From assembly GCF_042654365.1 (NCBI RefSeq), contig NZ_JBHSGG010000022.1:36835-100834 (forward strand): 64,000 nt of DNA. The letters are read 5' to 3'. The notes under the pieces were generated by a model. That model ran no database searches and was not told the origin of the DNA. It saw only the letters and a program-made list of their open reading frames with translations. The number at the start of each line of letters is the position of its first letter. The first letter of the stretch is position 1. Source of the DNA: Coralloluteibacterium thermophilum (GTDB taxonomy: Bacteria > Pseudomonadota > Gammaproteobacteria > Xanthomonadales > Xanthomonadaceae). This document shows positions 40,692 to 49,538 of the stretch, one piece after another. A program made the translations under genes and the position numbers.

Positions 40692-42578
40692 ATGATGCGG
40701 GCCACCGCCCCTCCGCGAGCCGCACCGGTGCACGAGATCGACAACCAGGTCCTGCAGGTGGTGGCCCTGCTCGCCGCCGGCGTGGTCGCGGTCACCCTCT
40801 TCCGCCGCCTCGGGCTCGGCTCGGTGCTGGGCTATCTGGCGGCGGGCGTGCTGGTCGGGCCGTCGGTGCTGGGGATCGTCACCGAACCCGCCGCCATCCT
40901 GCACGTGGCCGAACTGGGCGTGGTGCTGCTGCTGTTCGTGATCGGGCTGGAGATGGATCCCGACCGGCTGTGGGCGCTGCGCAGGCAGATCTTCGGGCTC
41001 GGCGTGGCCCAGGTCGGCATCTGCGGCGCGCTGCTGACGGGCGTGGGCCTGCTGCTGGGGCTGGCGCCGGCCGTGGCCTTCGTCGCGGCCATGGGCTTCG
41101 TGCTCTCCTCCACGGCGATCGTCGCCCAGATCATGGAGGAGCGCGGCCAGACCGGGCAGCCGCACGGGCAGCGGGTGATCTCGATCCTCCTGCTGGAGGA
41201 TCTTGCGATCGTGCCGCTGCTGGCGGTGGTCGCCTTCCTCGGTCCCTACTCCGACGGCCACACCGGCTCGCGCTGGGCCGACGTGGGCATCGCCGTCGCG
41301 GTCCTGGCGGCCCTCCTCGTGGCCGGCCGCTGGCTGCTGAATCCGCTGTTCCGGGTCCTCGCCGGCGCCCGCGCGCGGGAGGTCATGACCGCCGCCGCCC
41401 TGCTGGTGGTGCTCGGCGCCGCCCTGCTGATGGAGCTGGGCGGGCTGTCGATGGCCCTGGGCGCCTTCGTCGCGGGCGTGCTGCTCTCCACCTCGGCGTT
41501 CCGCCACCAGCTCGAAACCGACATCGAGCCCTTCCGCGGGCTGCTGCTGGGGCTGTTCTTCCTCGGCGTCGGCATGGCCCTCGACATCTCGGTGTTCGCC
41601 GCGCACTGGGCCGCCATCCTCGGGATGGTCGCGGCCTACATGGCGGTGAAGGCGGCCGCGATCTACGCCATCGCCCGCCTCACCCGCCGCACGCACGCCG
41701 AAGGACTGTTCCGTGCCGCGCTCATGGCGCAGGGCGGCGAATTCGCCTTCGTGCTCTACACCGCGGCGCAGGGCGCGGGGGTGGTCGATGCGGAGACCGG
41801 CGCCCTGCTCACCGCCACGGTGATCCTCTCGATGGCGGCCACGCCGTTCATGGTGATGGCGCTGGGCCCGCTCCTGCGCCAGCGCGGCGGCCCCTCGATG
41901 GAGGGCATCGACGCCGCCCGCGAGCTCTCCGGCAACGTGCTCATGATCGGCTTCGGGCGCTTCGGCCAGGTGGCGAGCCAGCTCCTGCTCGCGCGCGGGC
42001 TGCGCATCGCCATCATCGACATCGACACCGACAGGATCCGCAACGCCGAGGAGTTCGGCTTCAAGGTCTACTTCGGCGACGGCCGCCGGCTGGACGTGCT
42101 GCGCACCTCGGGGGCGGAGACCGCCGACGTGATCTGCGTGTGCGTGGACGACCGCGAGAGCGCCGACCGCATCGTGGACGTGGCGAGGCACGCCTTCCCC
42201 AACACCCGCCTCATGGTGCGCGCCTTCGACCGCGAGCACGCGGTGAGGCTGATCGACGCGGGCGTGGACTACCAGATCCGCGAGACCTTCGAATCGGCCA
42301 TGGCCTTCGGCCATTCCGCCCTGCTGATGCTGCAGGTGCCGCCGGCCGAGGCGCAGGACATCCTGGAGGACATCCGCCGGCGCGACCAGGAACGGCTGCA
42401 GCTCGAACTGATCGCAGGCGATGCCCGTGCCGGCATCCCGCTGATGATGGGCAACCTCGACCGCCCGCGCTCGCGGCCGGTGCCCTTCACCCGGCCGGAT
42501 CGCGATCCGCTGCGCGGCGCCGACGAGCAGGCGGCGCCGGGAGACGCCGGGGCGCGCCCGCCGGAGGACGGGCGCTGA
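40692..42578 (+). CDS. CPA2 cation:proton antiporter with RCK domain (KefB/KefC-like)
   Basis: The 628-residue protein has about 12 membrane helices with LFRRLGLGSVLGYLAAGVLVGPSVLG, GFVLSSTAIVAQIMEERGQ and ISILLLEDLAIVPLLAVVAF, hallmarks of CPA2 exchangers. A TrkA-N (RCK_N) domain follows from about residue 415: NVLMIGFGRFGQVASQLLLARG, IIDIDTDRIRNAEEFGFKVYFGD, CVCVDDRESADRIV. KefB/C-type proteins export K+ in exchange for protons during electrophile stress. No TrkA-C is obvious; the tail is Pro/Arg-rich. A later GTG could be the true start; ATG 40692 is used. Confidence 0.9.
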   Translation: MMRATAPPRAAPVHEIDNQVLQVVALLAAGVVAVTLFRRLGLGSVLGYLAAGVLVGPSVLGIVTEPAAILHVAELGVVLLLFVIGLEMDPDRLWALRRQIFGLGVAQVGICGALLTGVGLLLGLAPAVAFVAAMGFVLSSTAIVAQIMEERGQTGQPHGQRVISILLLEDLAIVPLLAVVAFLGPYSDGHTGSRWADVGIAVAVLAALLVAGRWLLNPLFRVLAGARAREVMTAAALLVVLGAALLMELGGLSMALGAFVAGVLLSTSAFRHQLETDIEPFRGLLLGLFFLGVGMALDISVFAAHWAAILGMVAAYMAVKAAAIYAIARLTRRTHAEGLFRAALMAQGGEFAFVLYTAAQGAGVVDAETGALLTATVILSMAATPFMVMALGPLLRQRGGPSMEGIDAARELSGNVLMIGFGRFGQVASQLLLARGLRIAIIDIDTDRIRNAEEFGFKVYFGDGRRLDVLRTSGAETADVICVCVDDRESADRIVDVARHAFPNTRLMVRAFDREHAVRLIDAGVDYQIRETFESAMAFGHSALLMLQVPPAEAQDILEDIRRRDQERLQLELIAGDARAGIPLMMGNLDRPRSRPVPFTRPDRDPLRGADEQAAPGDAGARPPEDGR

Positions 42579-42579
42579 C

Positions 42580-43119
42580 ATGCCGCTGCTGGTCGTTCCC
42601 GCCGTCCTGCTCGGCCTGGTCCTGCTCTGGCTCGTCCTGCTGCCGCTCGGCCTGCTGCTGCGCTACCGCAGCGGCACCCGCCAGCGCGTGCTGCGCGCCT
42701 GGGAGGTGAAGCTCGCGCTGGCGACCCTGCTGTTCGCCACGGCCCTGGCGCTCGCGATGGCGCTGCTCATGCAGCTGTGGTGGTCGCACGTGTTCGCCGC
42801 CACCTGCGCGGGGCTCGCCGGCGGGCTGGCGCTGGCGATAGCGGGACTGCGCCTGACCCGCTTCGACCGCATCGACTACACGGTGCGCTATCGCCCGCAC
42901 GCCGGCATCGCGCTGCTGCTCACGCTGCTGGTGGCAGCCCGCATCGCATGGGGCGCGTGGCGGCTCCAGGGCGGTGCGGCGCCGGACGACGGCGACGGCG
43001 CGCTCGCGCTGCTGACGGCGGCACCGACCGCGCTGCTCGCCGGCCTCCTCCTCGGCTACCACCTGGGCTACCAGTGGGGCCTGCTGCGACGGCTGCCGCG
43101 ACGGCTCGAACGCCTCTGA
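42580..43119 (+). CDS. Small membrane protein, possibly DUF1453 (CcdC-like)
   Basis: The 179-residue protein starts one base after the antiporter stop. It has about five hydrophobic helices (residues 3-27, 45-66, 70-88, ~105-122, 142-165) joined by short loops. The IDYTVRYRPHAGIALLLTLLVAARIAWG region resembles the DUF1453/CcdC family, but the match by eye is weak. The tight spacing suggests co-expression with the antiporter. Confidence 0.65.
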   Translation: MPLLVVPAVLLGLVLLWLVLLPLGLLLRYRSGTRQRVLRAWEVKLALATLLFATALALAMALLMQLWWSHVFAATCAGLAGGLALAIAGLRLTRFDRIDYTVRYRPHAGIALLLTLLVAARIAWGAWRLQGGAAPDDGDGALALLTAAPTALLAGLLLGYHLGYQWGLLRRLPRRLERL

Positions 43120-43193
43120 GCGCCCGCCCGCGCGGGTTCACGCGGCGCTGTCCGGGCCGCACCACAATCCGCCGACGATCCAGGAGACGAACC

Positions 43194-44057
43194 ATGCGCT
43201 GGAAGGGCCGCACCACGAGCAGCAACGTCCGCGACAACCGCGGCCGCGGCGGCACCGGCCTGCGGGTCGGCGGCGGGCTGGGCGTCGGCGGCATCGTGAT
43301 CGTGCTGGCGCTGGCCCTGCTCACCGGCAACGACCCGCTGCAGATGCTGTCGATGCTCGCCGGCGACGGTGCGGCACCGACGTCGGCACCGCGCCCTGCC
43401 GACGGCAGTCCCGACCGCGACCTCGAGTTCGTGGGCGTGGTGCTCGGCGACACGGAGCAGGTCTGGGGCGAGCTGTTCCAGCAGCAGGGCGCCCGCTACC
43501 AGGAGCCGCAGCTCGAGCTCTACACCGCGTCGGTGCGTTCGGCCTGCGGCAGCGCCACGGCCGCGGTCGGACCGTTCTACTGCCCGGCCGACCACACCGT
43601 GTACCTGGACACCAGCTTCTTCGACGACATGCGCCGCCAGCTCGGCGGCGGCGGCGACTTCGCCGAGGCCTACGTGATCGCGCACGAGGTCGCCCACCAC
43701 GTGCAGACCCTGACCGGCACCACCGCACGGGTCGATGCGGCGCGCCGTGCAGGCCAACGCGTCGAGGGCGCCGACGGGCTGCTGGTCAGGCAGGAACTGC
43801 AGGCCGACTGCTACGCCGGCGTGTGGGCGCATCACGCGGAGGCGCGCAACCGGTGGATGGACCCGGGCGACATCGAGCGCGCGCTGGCCACCGCCTCGGC
43901 CATCGGCGACGACCGCCTGCAGCGCCGCTCCACCGGCACCGTGAACCCCGACAGCTTCGGGCACGGCACGTCGGAGCAGCGGGTGCGCTGGTTCCGCACC
44001 GGCTTCGACACCGGCGACCCGGCGCGCTGCGACACCTTCGCGGCGCGCGCGCTCTAG
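43194..44057 (+). CDS. YpfJ-type neutral zinc metallopeptidase
   Basis: The 287-residue protein starts MRWKGRTTSSNVRDNRG, the conserved beginning of the family. One membrane helix (about 30-44) follows, then the peptidase domain: LVLYTGS-like LELYTASVRSACGSATAAVGPFYCPADHTVYLD, the zinc site YVIAHEVAHHVQ and the third-ligand helix QELQADCYAGVWAH. It is anchored in the inner membrane with the catalytic domain outside. An AGGAG site precedes the ATG. The gene converges on pirin with overlapping stops. The family is well defined; the substrate is unknown. Confidence 0.93.
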   Translation: MRWKGRTTSSNVRDNRGRGGTGLRVGGGLGVGGIVIVLALALLTGNDPLQMLSMLAGDGAAPTSAPRPADGSPDRDLEFVGVVLGDTEQVWGELFQQQGARYQEPQLELYTASVRSACGSATAAVGPFYCPADHTVYLDTSFFDDMRRQLGGGGDFAEAYVIAHEVAHHVQTLTGTTARVDAARRAGQRVEGADGLLVRQELQADCYAGVWAHHAEARNRWMDPGDIERALATASAIGDDRLQRRSTGTVNPDSFGHGTSEQRVRWFRTGFDTGDPARCDTFAARAL

Positions 44058-44902
44058 CGCAGCCGGCCTTCCTGGTAGTCCAGGATGGCCTGCCGGATCT
44101 CCTCGGCGCTGTTCATCACGAAGGGGCCGTGCGCGACGATGGGCTCGCCGAACGGCACCGCATGCCCGAACAGCACGCAGGACTGCGCGGCGGCGACCAG
44201 CTCGACCGCATCGGCGTCGGCCGCCAGCTGCACGAGGTGCCCGGCCGTCGCCGCCGTGCCCGCGACCGCCACCTCGCCCTGCACCACGTACAGGAACACC
44301 TGGCGGTCGCGCGCGGCGGGCAGCACGATGCGGCCACCCTCGCGCAGCGACACCGTCGCCATGGTCATGTCCACCAGCGGGCGCACCGGCCCGGTGACGT
44401 CGTGCAGCGTGCCGGCGACGAGCCGGATGCAGACGCGGCCGTCGTCGGCGTCGATGGCGGGGATGTCCTCCCGCTGCAGTCCGACGTAGCGCGGCTCGGT
44501 CATCTTCAGCCGTGCCGGCAGGTTGACCCACAGCTGCAGGATCTCCAGCGGGCCGCCGCTGCGCTTGAACGCCTCCGGCGACAGCTCGGCGTGCACCAGT
44601 CCGCGCCCGGCAGTCATCCACTGCACGCCGCCGGCGTCGATGACGCTCTCGTGGCCGCCGGTGTCCGAATGCGCCAGCGAGCCCGAAAGGATGAAGGTCA
44701 CCGTCTCGAAGCCACGGTGCGGATGCGGACCGAACGGCAGCCCGCGGTTGCCGGGCGGATACACCTGCGGCCCGTGGTGGTTGAGGAAGAGGAAGGGATC
44801 GAGATGCGGAAGCCGCGGCCCCGGCAGCGGCCGGCGGGTGCGGAGATCGGCGATGTCGTCGCGCAGCGCGGGGTGCAGCGCCTCGACGGAACGGAAAGCC
44901 AT
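44054..44902 (-). CDS. Pirin family protein
   Basis: The 282-residue bicupin protein has LPHLDPFLFLNHHGPQVYPPG, the metal-binding N-terminal cupin GPHPHRGFETVTFILSGSLAHSDTGGHE (two histidines, then Glu) and WMTAGRGLVHAELSPE, then LQLWVNLPA and the C-terminal cupin VPFGEPIVAHGPFVMNSAEEI. Bacterial pirins are cytosolic iron proteins; some have quercetinase activity and others regulate pyruvate dehydrogenase. The stop codon TAG overlaps the stop TAG of the convergent peptidase gene. Confidence 0.94.
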   Translation of the reverse strand: MAFRSVEALHPALRDDIADLRTRRPLPGPRLPHLDPFLFLNHHGPQVYPPGNRGLPFGPHPHRGFETVTFILSGSLAHSDTGGHESVIDAGGVQWMTAGRGLVHAELSPEAFKRSGGPLEILQLWVNLPARLKMTEPRYVGLQREDIPAIDADDGRVCIRLVAGTLHDVTGPVRPLVDMTMATVSLREGGRIVLPAARDRQVFLYVVQGEVAVAGTAATAGHLVQLAADADAVELVAAAQSCVLFGHAVPFGEPIVAHGPFVMNSAEEIRQAILDYQEGRLR

Positions 44903-45114
44903 TGCGGGTCACGGTGGGGCGAGGGAGACCCATGATCGCCGCACGGGCGCCCGAACCCAACCCGCGCGGCCTGGAACGGTGTGGACGACGCGGCGCGATC
45001 CGCGCGATGCGCCGCCGGGCCGTGGCCGCGCCGATGCGCACACAGGGGTCTTCACCTCGGCGTGGGAACCGAAGCACGCGGCAAGGGCGTCACCCCCGTG
45101 TCGCGGACGCATGC

Positions 45115-45120
45115 GAGAAT
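45115..45120 (+). promoter_or_regulatory. Candidate leaderless -10 (GAGAAT) of the EEP lipoprotein gene
   Basis: GAGAAT is followed by CGGCGG and the ATG at 45127, the same spacing and spacer sequence as at 22598 and 40208. Confidence 0.45.
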
Positions 45121-45126
45121 CGGCGG

Positions 45127-46326
45127 ATGCTCAAGGTCCTGCTTCCCGCGCTCGTCGCGCTCTCGCTCGCCATCCTCGTCGCCGCCTGCACCGGCCCGCG
45201 CCGGGTCGCCGCCGACGCCGACGCCGACGCGCCGCTGCGCATCGCCACCTACAACGTCTCGCTCAACGACGACAGCGCCGGCGGCCTGATCCGCCGGCTG
45301 GAGGCCGGCGACGACGGCGCGCGCAAGGTCGCCGCGGTGATCCAGCGCGTGCGCCCGGCCATCGTGCTGCTCAACGAGTTCGACCACGACGCGGACGGCC
45401 GTGCGGCCGACCTGTTCCAGCGCGACTACCTCGCAGTCGGCCAGCACGGCGAGCGCGCGATCCACTATCCCTACCGCTACTTCGCCGAGGTCAACACCGG
45501 CGTGCCCAGCGGCATGGATCTCGACGGGGACGGACGCATCGACGGCCCGGGCGACGCCTGGGGCTTCGGCCGCCACCCTGGCCAGTACGGCATGCTGGTG
45601 CTGTCGATGCACCCGATCGACACCGCCGCGGTCCGGAGCTTCCGCACCCTGCTCTGGCGCGACATGCCGGGCGCGCTGGCGCCGGTCGATCCGGCCACCG
45701 GCGCGCCCTGGTATCCCGAGCAGGTCTGGAACCGCCTGCGCCTGTCCTCCAAGTCGCACTGGGACGTTCCGGTGGACACGCCGCAGGGCCGCGTGCACGT
45801 GCTCGCGGCGCACCCGACGCCGCCGGTCTTCGACGGTCCCGAGGACCGCAACGGCGCGCGCAACCACGACGAGATCCGACTCTGGGCCGACTACATCTCC
45901 GCCGGTACCGACGGCTGGATGGTGGACGACGCCGGCGTGCGCGGCGGGCTCGCTGCCGATGCGCGCTTCGTGATCCTCGGCGACTACAACGCCGATCCCG
46001 TCGACGGCGACAGCCGCGACGCCGCGATCCACCAGTTGCTGACGCATCCGCGCGTGCTGGACCATCCCGCGCCGCGCAGCGAGGGCGCGGTGGCGGCGGC
46101 CGCACGCGACGGCGGCGCCAACCTGCAGCACCGCGGCGACCCCGCCCACGACACCGGCAACTTCGGTCCCCGCACCGGCAACCTGCGCATCGACTACGTG
46201 CTGCCCTCCGTCGGCTTCCGCGTCGTCGACAGCGGCGTGTTCTGGCCCCTGCCCGAGGCTCCCGAGCACGCCTGGACGCTGGCGAGCGACCACCACCTGG
46301 TGTGGCTCGACCTCGTCGAGGAGTGA
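45127..46326 (+). CDS. Endonuclease/exonuclease/phosphatase-family lipoprotein
   Basis: The 399-residue protein has a lipoprotein signal (ALSLAILVAAC, lipobox VAAC). The EEP (DNase I-like) domain follows: LRIATYNVSLN, RPAIVLLNEFDHD (metal-binding Glu), MLVLSMHPID, VHVLAAHPTPPVFDG, VILGDYNADPVDGDS (the GD-N-D motif), RIDYVLPS and a catalytic ASDHHLVWLDL. Exported members act on nucleic acid or phospholipid; the substrate is not evident. A calcium-like loop DLDGDGRIDGPGD lies mid-protein. A 224-base spacer without recognisable genes separates it from pirin. Confidence 0.92.
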   Translation: MLKVLLPALVALSLAILVAACTGPRRVAADADADAPLRIATYNVSLNDDSAGGLIRRLEAGDDGARKVAAVIQRVRPAIVLLNEFDHDADGRAADLFQRDYLAVGQHGERAIHYPYRYFAEVNTGVPSGMDLDGDGRIDGPGDAWGFGRHPGQYGMLVLSMHPIDTAAVRSFRTLLWRDMPGALAPVDPATGAPWYPEQVWNRLRLSSKSHWDVPVDTPQGRVHVLAAHPTPPVFDGPEDRNGARNHDEIRLWADYISAGTDGWMVDDAGVRGGLAADARFVILGDYNADPVDGDSRDAAIHQLLTHPRVLDHPAPRSEGAVAAAARDGGANLQHRGDPAHDTGNFGPRTGNLRIDYVLPSVGFRVVDSGVFWPLPEAPEHAWTLASDHHLVWLDLVEE

Positions 46327-46408
46327 CCCCGGGAGGAGCAAATGAAAGGGATGGAGGTCGCGGATCCGGCGCCACCTCGTTTCCCACTCCTCCTCCCTCA
46401 CTCCTGCT
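46327..46408. repeat. Purine-rich inverted repeat after the EEP gene
   Basis: GGGAGGAGCAAATGAAAGG on the left faces a right half with CCCACTCCTCCTCCCTCACT. It belongs to the same family as the element at 20674 and fills the whole gap between convergent stops. The gene's last codons GAGGAG are part of the motif. Confidence 0.65.
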
Positions 46409-47182
46409 TCAGGCCCCCTGCCCCCAGTTCATCTCCAGGCCGCCGTCGATGACGAAGTTCTGCCCGGTGATGTAGTCCGCATCGTCGGAGACGAGGTAGA
46501 CCGCCAGCCGCGCGACCTCCTCGGGACGGCCCGGGCGCTTCCACGGGATGTTCGGCAGTTCCTTCTCGCGCGTCTCGGGATCGTCCAGGCGCTCCTGCGT
46601 CATCGGCGTGGCGATGAGGCCCGGCGCGATGGCGTTGACGTTGATCCGGTACGACGCCGCCTCCAGCGACAGGCTGCGGGTGAAGGTCAGCAGGCCTCCT
46701 TTCGCGGCGCCGTAGGCGGCCGAGCCGGGGCTCGGGATGGAGTCGTGCACCGAGGTGATGTTGAGCAGCCGCCCGCGTCCGCCCGCGGCGATCCGGCGGC
46801 GCATGAAGGCGCGGCTGCAGAAGAACGGGCCGTAGAGGTCGGTGCGCACGACGCGGTCGAAGTCCTCGGTCGAGAGTTCGGCCACCGGGATGCCGCCGGC
46901 GCCGATGCCGGCGTTGTTGACCAGGATGTCCGGCGTGCCCAGCTCGGCGTCCACCGCCTCGAAGAAGGCATCGACCTCGTGTTCGTCGCAGACGTCGACC
47001 TGGCGCATCAGTGCGCGGCGTCCGGCGGCCTCGATGCGCTCGCGCGTGTGCTCGCCGCCCTCGCGGTCGCTGTGGAAGGTGAAGGCGACATCGGCGCCGG
47101 CCTCGGCGAAGGCGATGGCCATGGCCTGGCCCATTCCCGAGTCGCCGCCGGTGACGATGGCGATCCTGCCCGAGAGCGTCAT
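46409..47182 (-). CDS. SDR oxidoreductase (glucose/ribitol dehydrogenase-like)
   Basis: The 257-residue classical SDR has cofactor motif VTGGDSGMGQAMAIAFAEAG, NNAG at ILVNNAGIGAGG, a catalytic serine in ITSVHDSIPSPGSA with YGAAKGGLL (Tyr and Lys) and the C-terminal GRPEEVARLAVYLVSDDADYITGQNFVIDGGLEMNWGQ. The closing block is typical of glucose 1-dehydrogenase and 3-oxoacyl-ACP-type reductases. AGGAGG precedes the ATG. The substrate remains open. Confidence 0.92.
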   Translation of the reverse strand: MTLSGRIAIVTGGDSGMGQAMAIAFAEAGADVAFTFHSDREGGEHTRERIEAAGRRALMRQVDVCDEHEVDAFFEAVDAELGTPDILVNNAGIGAGGIPVAELSTEDFDRVVRTDLYGPFFCSRAFMRRRIAAGGRGRLLNITSVHDSIPSPGSAAYGAAKGGLLTFTRSLSLEAASYRINVNAIAPGLIATPMTQERLDDPETREKELPNIPWKRPGRPEEVARLAVYLVSDDADYITGQNFVIDGGLEMNWGQGA

Positions 47183-47253
47183 GGGGTCCTCCTGATCGTG
47201 GTGGAAGACGCCCATGCTCCGCCGCCGGCGGTCTCTGCGAGGTGAGCCGCGCG

Positions 47254-47901
47254 CTATCGCCGGATGAAGCCGAAGCCGTCCAGCAGCGCCGAGACCCGCA
47301 CCAGGGCCTCCTCGCGACTGAAGGGCGGCTCCTGCGGCAGGGTGGCCGGGTCCGCGTCGGTCCCGGTCACGATCAGGTCGATGGCGTAGCACTGGCGGTT
47401 GCGGACCGCGCGGAAGCCGCGCACGAACATGCGGCTGTTGCGCGCCGTGCCGTGGGCATCGAAGCGCACGAAGGGCACGCCGTCGATCTCCTCCTCGCCA
47501 CGGGTGCCCGGCACGGCGCTCGGCGGCAGTTCCAGGCAGGCCGCCACGTCCGCCGCCTGGGTGCTCACGCCGACGCGCAGCTCACCGGCCGCGAGTGCGT
47601 TGGACCCGGGCAGCACCAGGGCCGCGACCGGTTCGCCGCGGCTGTTGGTCGGCGCGAACGCCTTCCACCCGCCCGCGCCGAGGTGGCTGCGCTGGAAGCT
47701 GCGGGTGAAGGTCACCTCGGGCGGATAGGCCAGCTCGAAGCCGAACTCGATCGCGCGGAACCGGCGCACGCCGGGATCGGCCTCCACCGCGACGCGGCCC
47801 TGCGGCGGCGGAACGAGATGGCCCGCGGGCTGCCTGCCCTCGTCGCCGCATCCCGCCAGTCCCAGCACCAGCACGGCCAGCGCCACCCTCCTGCCTGTCA
47901 T
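47254..47901 (-). CDS. Conserved lipoprotein of unknown function
   Basis: The 215-residue protein has a lipoprotein signal (RRVALAVLVLGLAGC, lipobox LAGC). The body has strands such as FRAIEFGFELAYPPEVTFTRSF, GEPVAALVLPGSNALAAGELRVGVS and IDGVPFVRFDAHGTARNSRMFVRGFRAVRNRQCYAIDLIVTGTD. No family is recognised. Single-domain lipoproteins of this type with a late cysteine are common in Xanthomonadales. GGAGG lies upstream of the ATG. It is on the same strand as the SDR at 46409, 71 bases away. Confidence 0.7.
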   Translation of the reverse strand: MTGRRVALAVLVLGLAGCGDEGRQPAGHLVPPPQGRVAVEADPGVRRFRAIEFGFELAYPPEVTFTRSFQRSHLGAGGWKAFAPTNSRGEPVAALVLPGSNALAAGELRVGVSTQAADVAACLELPPSAVPGTRGEEEIDGVPFVRFDAHGTARNSRMFVRGFRAVRNRQCYAIDLIVTGTDADPATLPQEPPFSREEALVRVSALLDGFGFIRR

Positions 47902-48008
47902 CCGCCTCCACTCCTGTCCCGGGTCCATCCGCATAGGGTGCCCTGCCACGCGCCCCGGGTCATGTTCCGCGCGACGGAGCCGAGGCGGGAGGCGGACCCG
48001 CGCCCAAC

Positions 48009-48068
48009 ATTCAACTTCGAGGTTGACAATCAGGACGCGGGCACGGATATTCAACCACATGGTTGAAT
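48009..48068. promoter_or_regulatory. Two palindromic operators at the arsR-type gene
   Basis: Site 2 (48049-48068) is a perfect palindrome ATTCAACCACATGGTTGAAT, and its centre holds the start codon of the ArsR-type gene. Site 1 (48009-48028) is ATTCAACTTCGAGGTTGACA, with the same TTCAAC-N6-GTTGA half-sites. The starts are 40 bases apart, close to four helical turns. This layout fits autorepression by the encoded winged-helix protein. Confidence 0.8.
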
Positions 48069-48436
48069 CAACGCCACTCTCCACCGATCTCGACGCGCTG
48101 TTCGGCGCGCTGTCCGACCCCACCCGCCGCGGCATGCTCGAGCGTCTCGCGACCGAGGGCGAATGCAGCGTCGGCGAACTCGCCGCGCCGCTGGACATGA
48201 GCCTGGCGGCCGCCTCGAAGCACATCAAGGTCCTGGAAGCCGCCGGACTGGTGACGCGCGCGGTGCAGGGCCGGACCCACCGGGTACGCCTGGATGCGCG
48301 CCCGCTGCACGGCGGCGTGGAGTGGATGCGTCACTACGAACGGATGTGGTCGCGCAGCCTCGACGCGCTCGCCGCGCTCCTCGAAGCCGAGGACGCCGCC
48401 GCTGCGAAGCCCCCGCCGCCACGCCGCCGCGGGTGA
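48059..48436 (+). CDS. ArsR-family winged-helix repressor
   Basis: The 125-residue protein has the ArsR fold: DLDALFGALSDPTRRGMLERLATEGECSVGELAAPLDMSLAAASKHIKVLEAAGLVTRAVQGRTHRVRLDARPL. Helix-turn-helix residues are in LDMSLAAASKHIKVLE. No metal-binding cysteine motif (such as ELCVCDL) is seen, so it belongs to the group paired with SRPBCC proteins. The start is inside the perfect palindrome, so the operator overlaps the translation start. The SRPBCC gene follows in 88 bases. The inducer is unknown. Confidence 0.9.
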   Translation: MVESTPLSTDLDALFGALSDPTRRGMLERLATEGECSVGELAAPLDMSLAAASKHIKVLEAAGLVTRAVQGRTHRVRLDARPLHGGVEWMRHYERMWSRSLDALAALLEAEDAAAAKPPPPRRRG

Positions 48437-48524
48437 GCCCACCGCGCGGCATTCCTTCTGCGTGGCGCCTCGCGCATGGCCTCGCGCATGGCCACACCCA
48501 CCGCCCACCACCTGGAGCATCGAC

Positions 48525-49070
48525 ATGAGCATCTCCTTCGACCACCACGCGGTCCGGACCGCCGCCGACAGCGTGCGCATCCAGCGCCTCCTGCCAGGGC
48601 CCATCGAGCGGGTCTGGGACTACCTGGTGGACAGCGACAAGCGCCGCCTCTGGCTGGCGGCCGGCGAGATGGTGCTGGAGGCCGGTGCGCCGGTGGAGCT
48701 GGTGTTCCGCCACGAGGAACTCTCGGAACCCCCGGCCACGCCGCCCGCGCGCCCCGCGGACATGCGCGGCGGCCATCGCAACGCCGGCCGCATCACCCTC
48801 TGCGAGCCGCCGCACCTGCTGGGCTACACCTGGGCCGAGAACCACGGCGACCCCTCCGAGGTCCGTTTCGATCTGGAGCGCCGCGGCGACGACGTCCTGC
48901 TGACGGTGACCCACACGCGCCTGCCCGGGAACGATGCCCTGCACAGCGTCGCCGGCGGCTGGCACGCGCACCTCGACCTCCTGGGTCGGCGCCTGCGCGA
49001 CGAACCGGTGGGCGACTTCCGGGCAGCCTGCGAGACCATGCACCGCGCCTACGCCGCGCGCATGCCCTGA
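48525..49070 (+). CDS. SRPBCC (AHSA1-type) protein
   Basis: The 181-residue protein has DSVRIQRLLPGPIERVWDYLVDSDKRRLWLAAGEMVLEAGAPVELVFRHEEL, then GRITLCEPPHLLGYTWAE and EVRFDLERRGDDVLLTVTHTRLPGNDALHSVAGGWHAHLDLLGRRL. This is the activator-of-Hsp90-homology-1-like branch of SRPBCC, which usually binds a hydrophobic ligand. Pairing with an ArsR-type repressor upstream is common and suggests that the pair answers to a small molecule. The ligand is unknown. Confidence 0.9.
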   Translation: MSISFDHHAVRTAADSVRIQRLLPGPIERVWDYLVDSDKRRLWLAAGEMVLEAGAPVELVFRHEELSEPPATPPARPADMRGGHRNAGRITLCEPPHLLGYTWAENHGDPSEVRFDLERRGDDVLLTVTHTRLPGNDALHSVAGGWHAHLDLLGRRLRDEPVGDFRAACETMHRAYAARMP

Positions 49071-49538
49071 TCCATCCGGGAGCGAAGCCCGACGCCGGAA
49101 AGCTGCCCCGCCGGCGCCTGGTGGACGACCGGCGCGAACCTTCTGCACGGATCGCCTGACGACCCGCCGCGACACCCGAAGAGGCGAGGCGCGCCGCCAC
49201 GATGGCGTCCCGGAAGGGCATCAGGCGCCCGAACTGCTGCTGGAACCAGGTCCGGGCGCGAGGCCGGCACGGCCGCGTCCGCGGTCGACGATCCGGCGCC
49301 GGATGCGCACGCCGCCCTGCCCCGGCCGTTGGGGACCGATGCCCGACGACGCCGGCGGTGCCCGGTTCCCGCCCCGCCAGGACTGGACCGGCAACAGGCT
49401 CACGCGCGGAGTACGCGCCGCCTGCACCCGCAGGTGCGGCACGATCCCGGCGAATGCGGCACACTCCCCGGCCGTCCCCGGCGTCCGGCACCGCCGGTCC
49501 CGCGACGCGGGGCGAGCCGTACCTGCGAAGTGAGCACC
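49071..49538. other. 468-base gap without a recognisable gene
   Basis: GC-rich sequence with short open frames on both strands (for example minus 49049-49270) that show no known family or ribosome-binding site. No repeat, RNA or hairpin stands out. Confidence 0.5.

Noticed and set aside
49049..49270. Small minus-strand open frame in the gap after the SRPBCC gene
   Set aside because: No ribosome-binding site, no known domain, Arg/Pro/Gly-rich composition typical of a shadow frame, and it overlaps the end of the SRPBCC gene.
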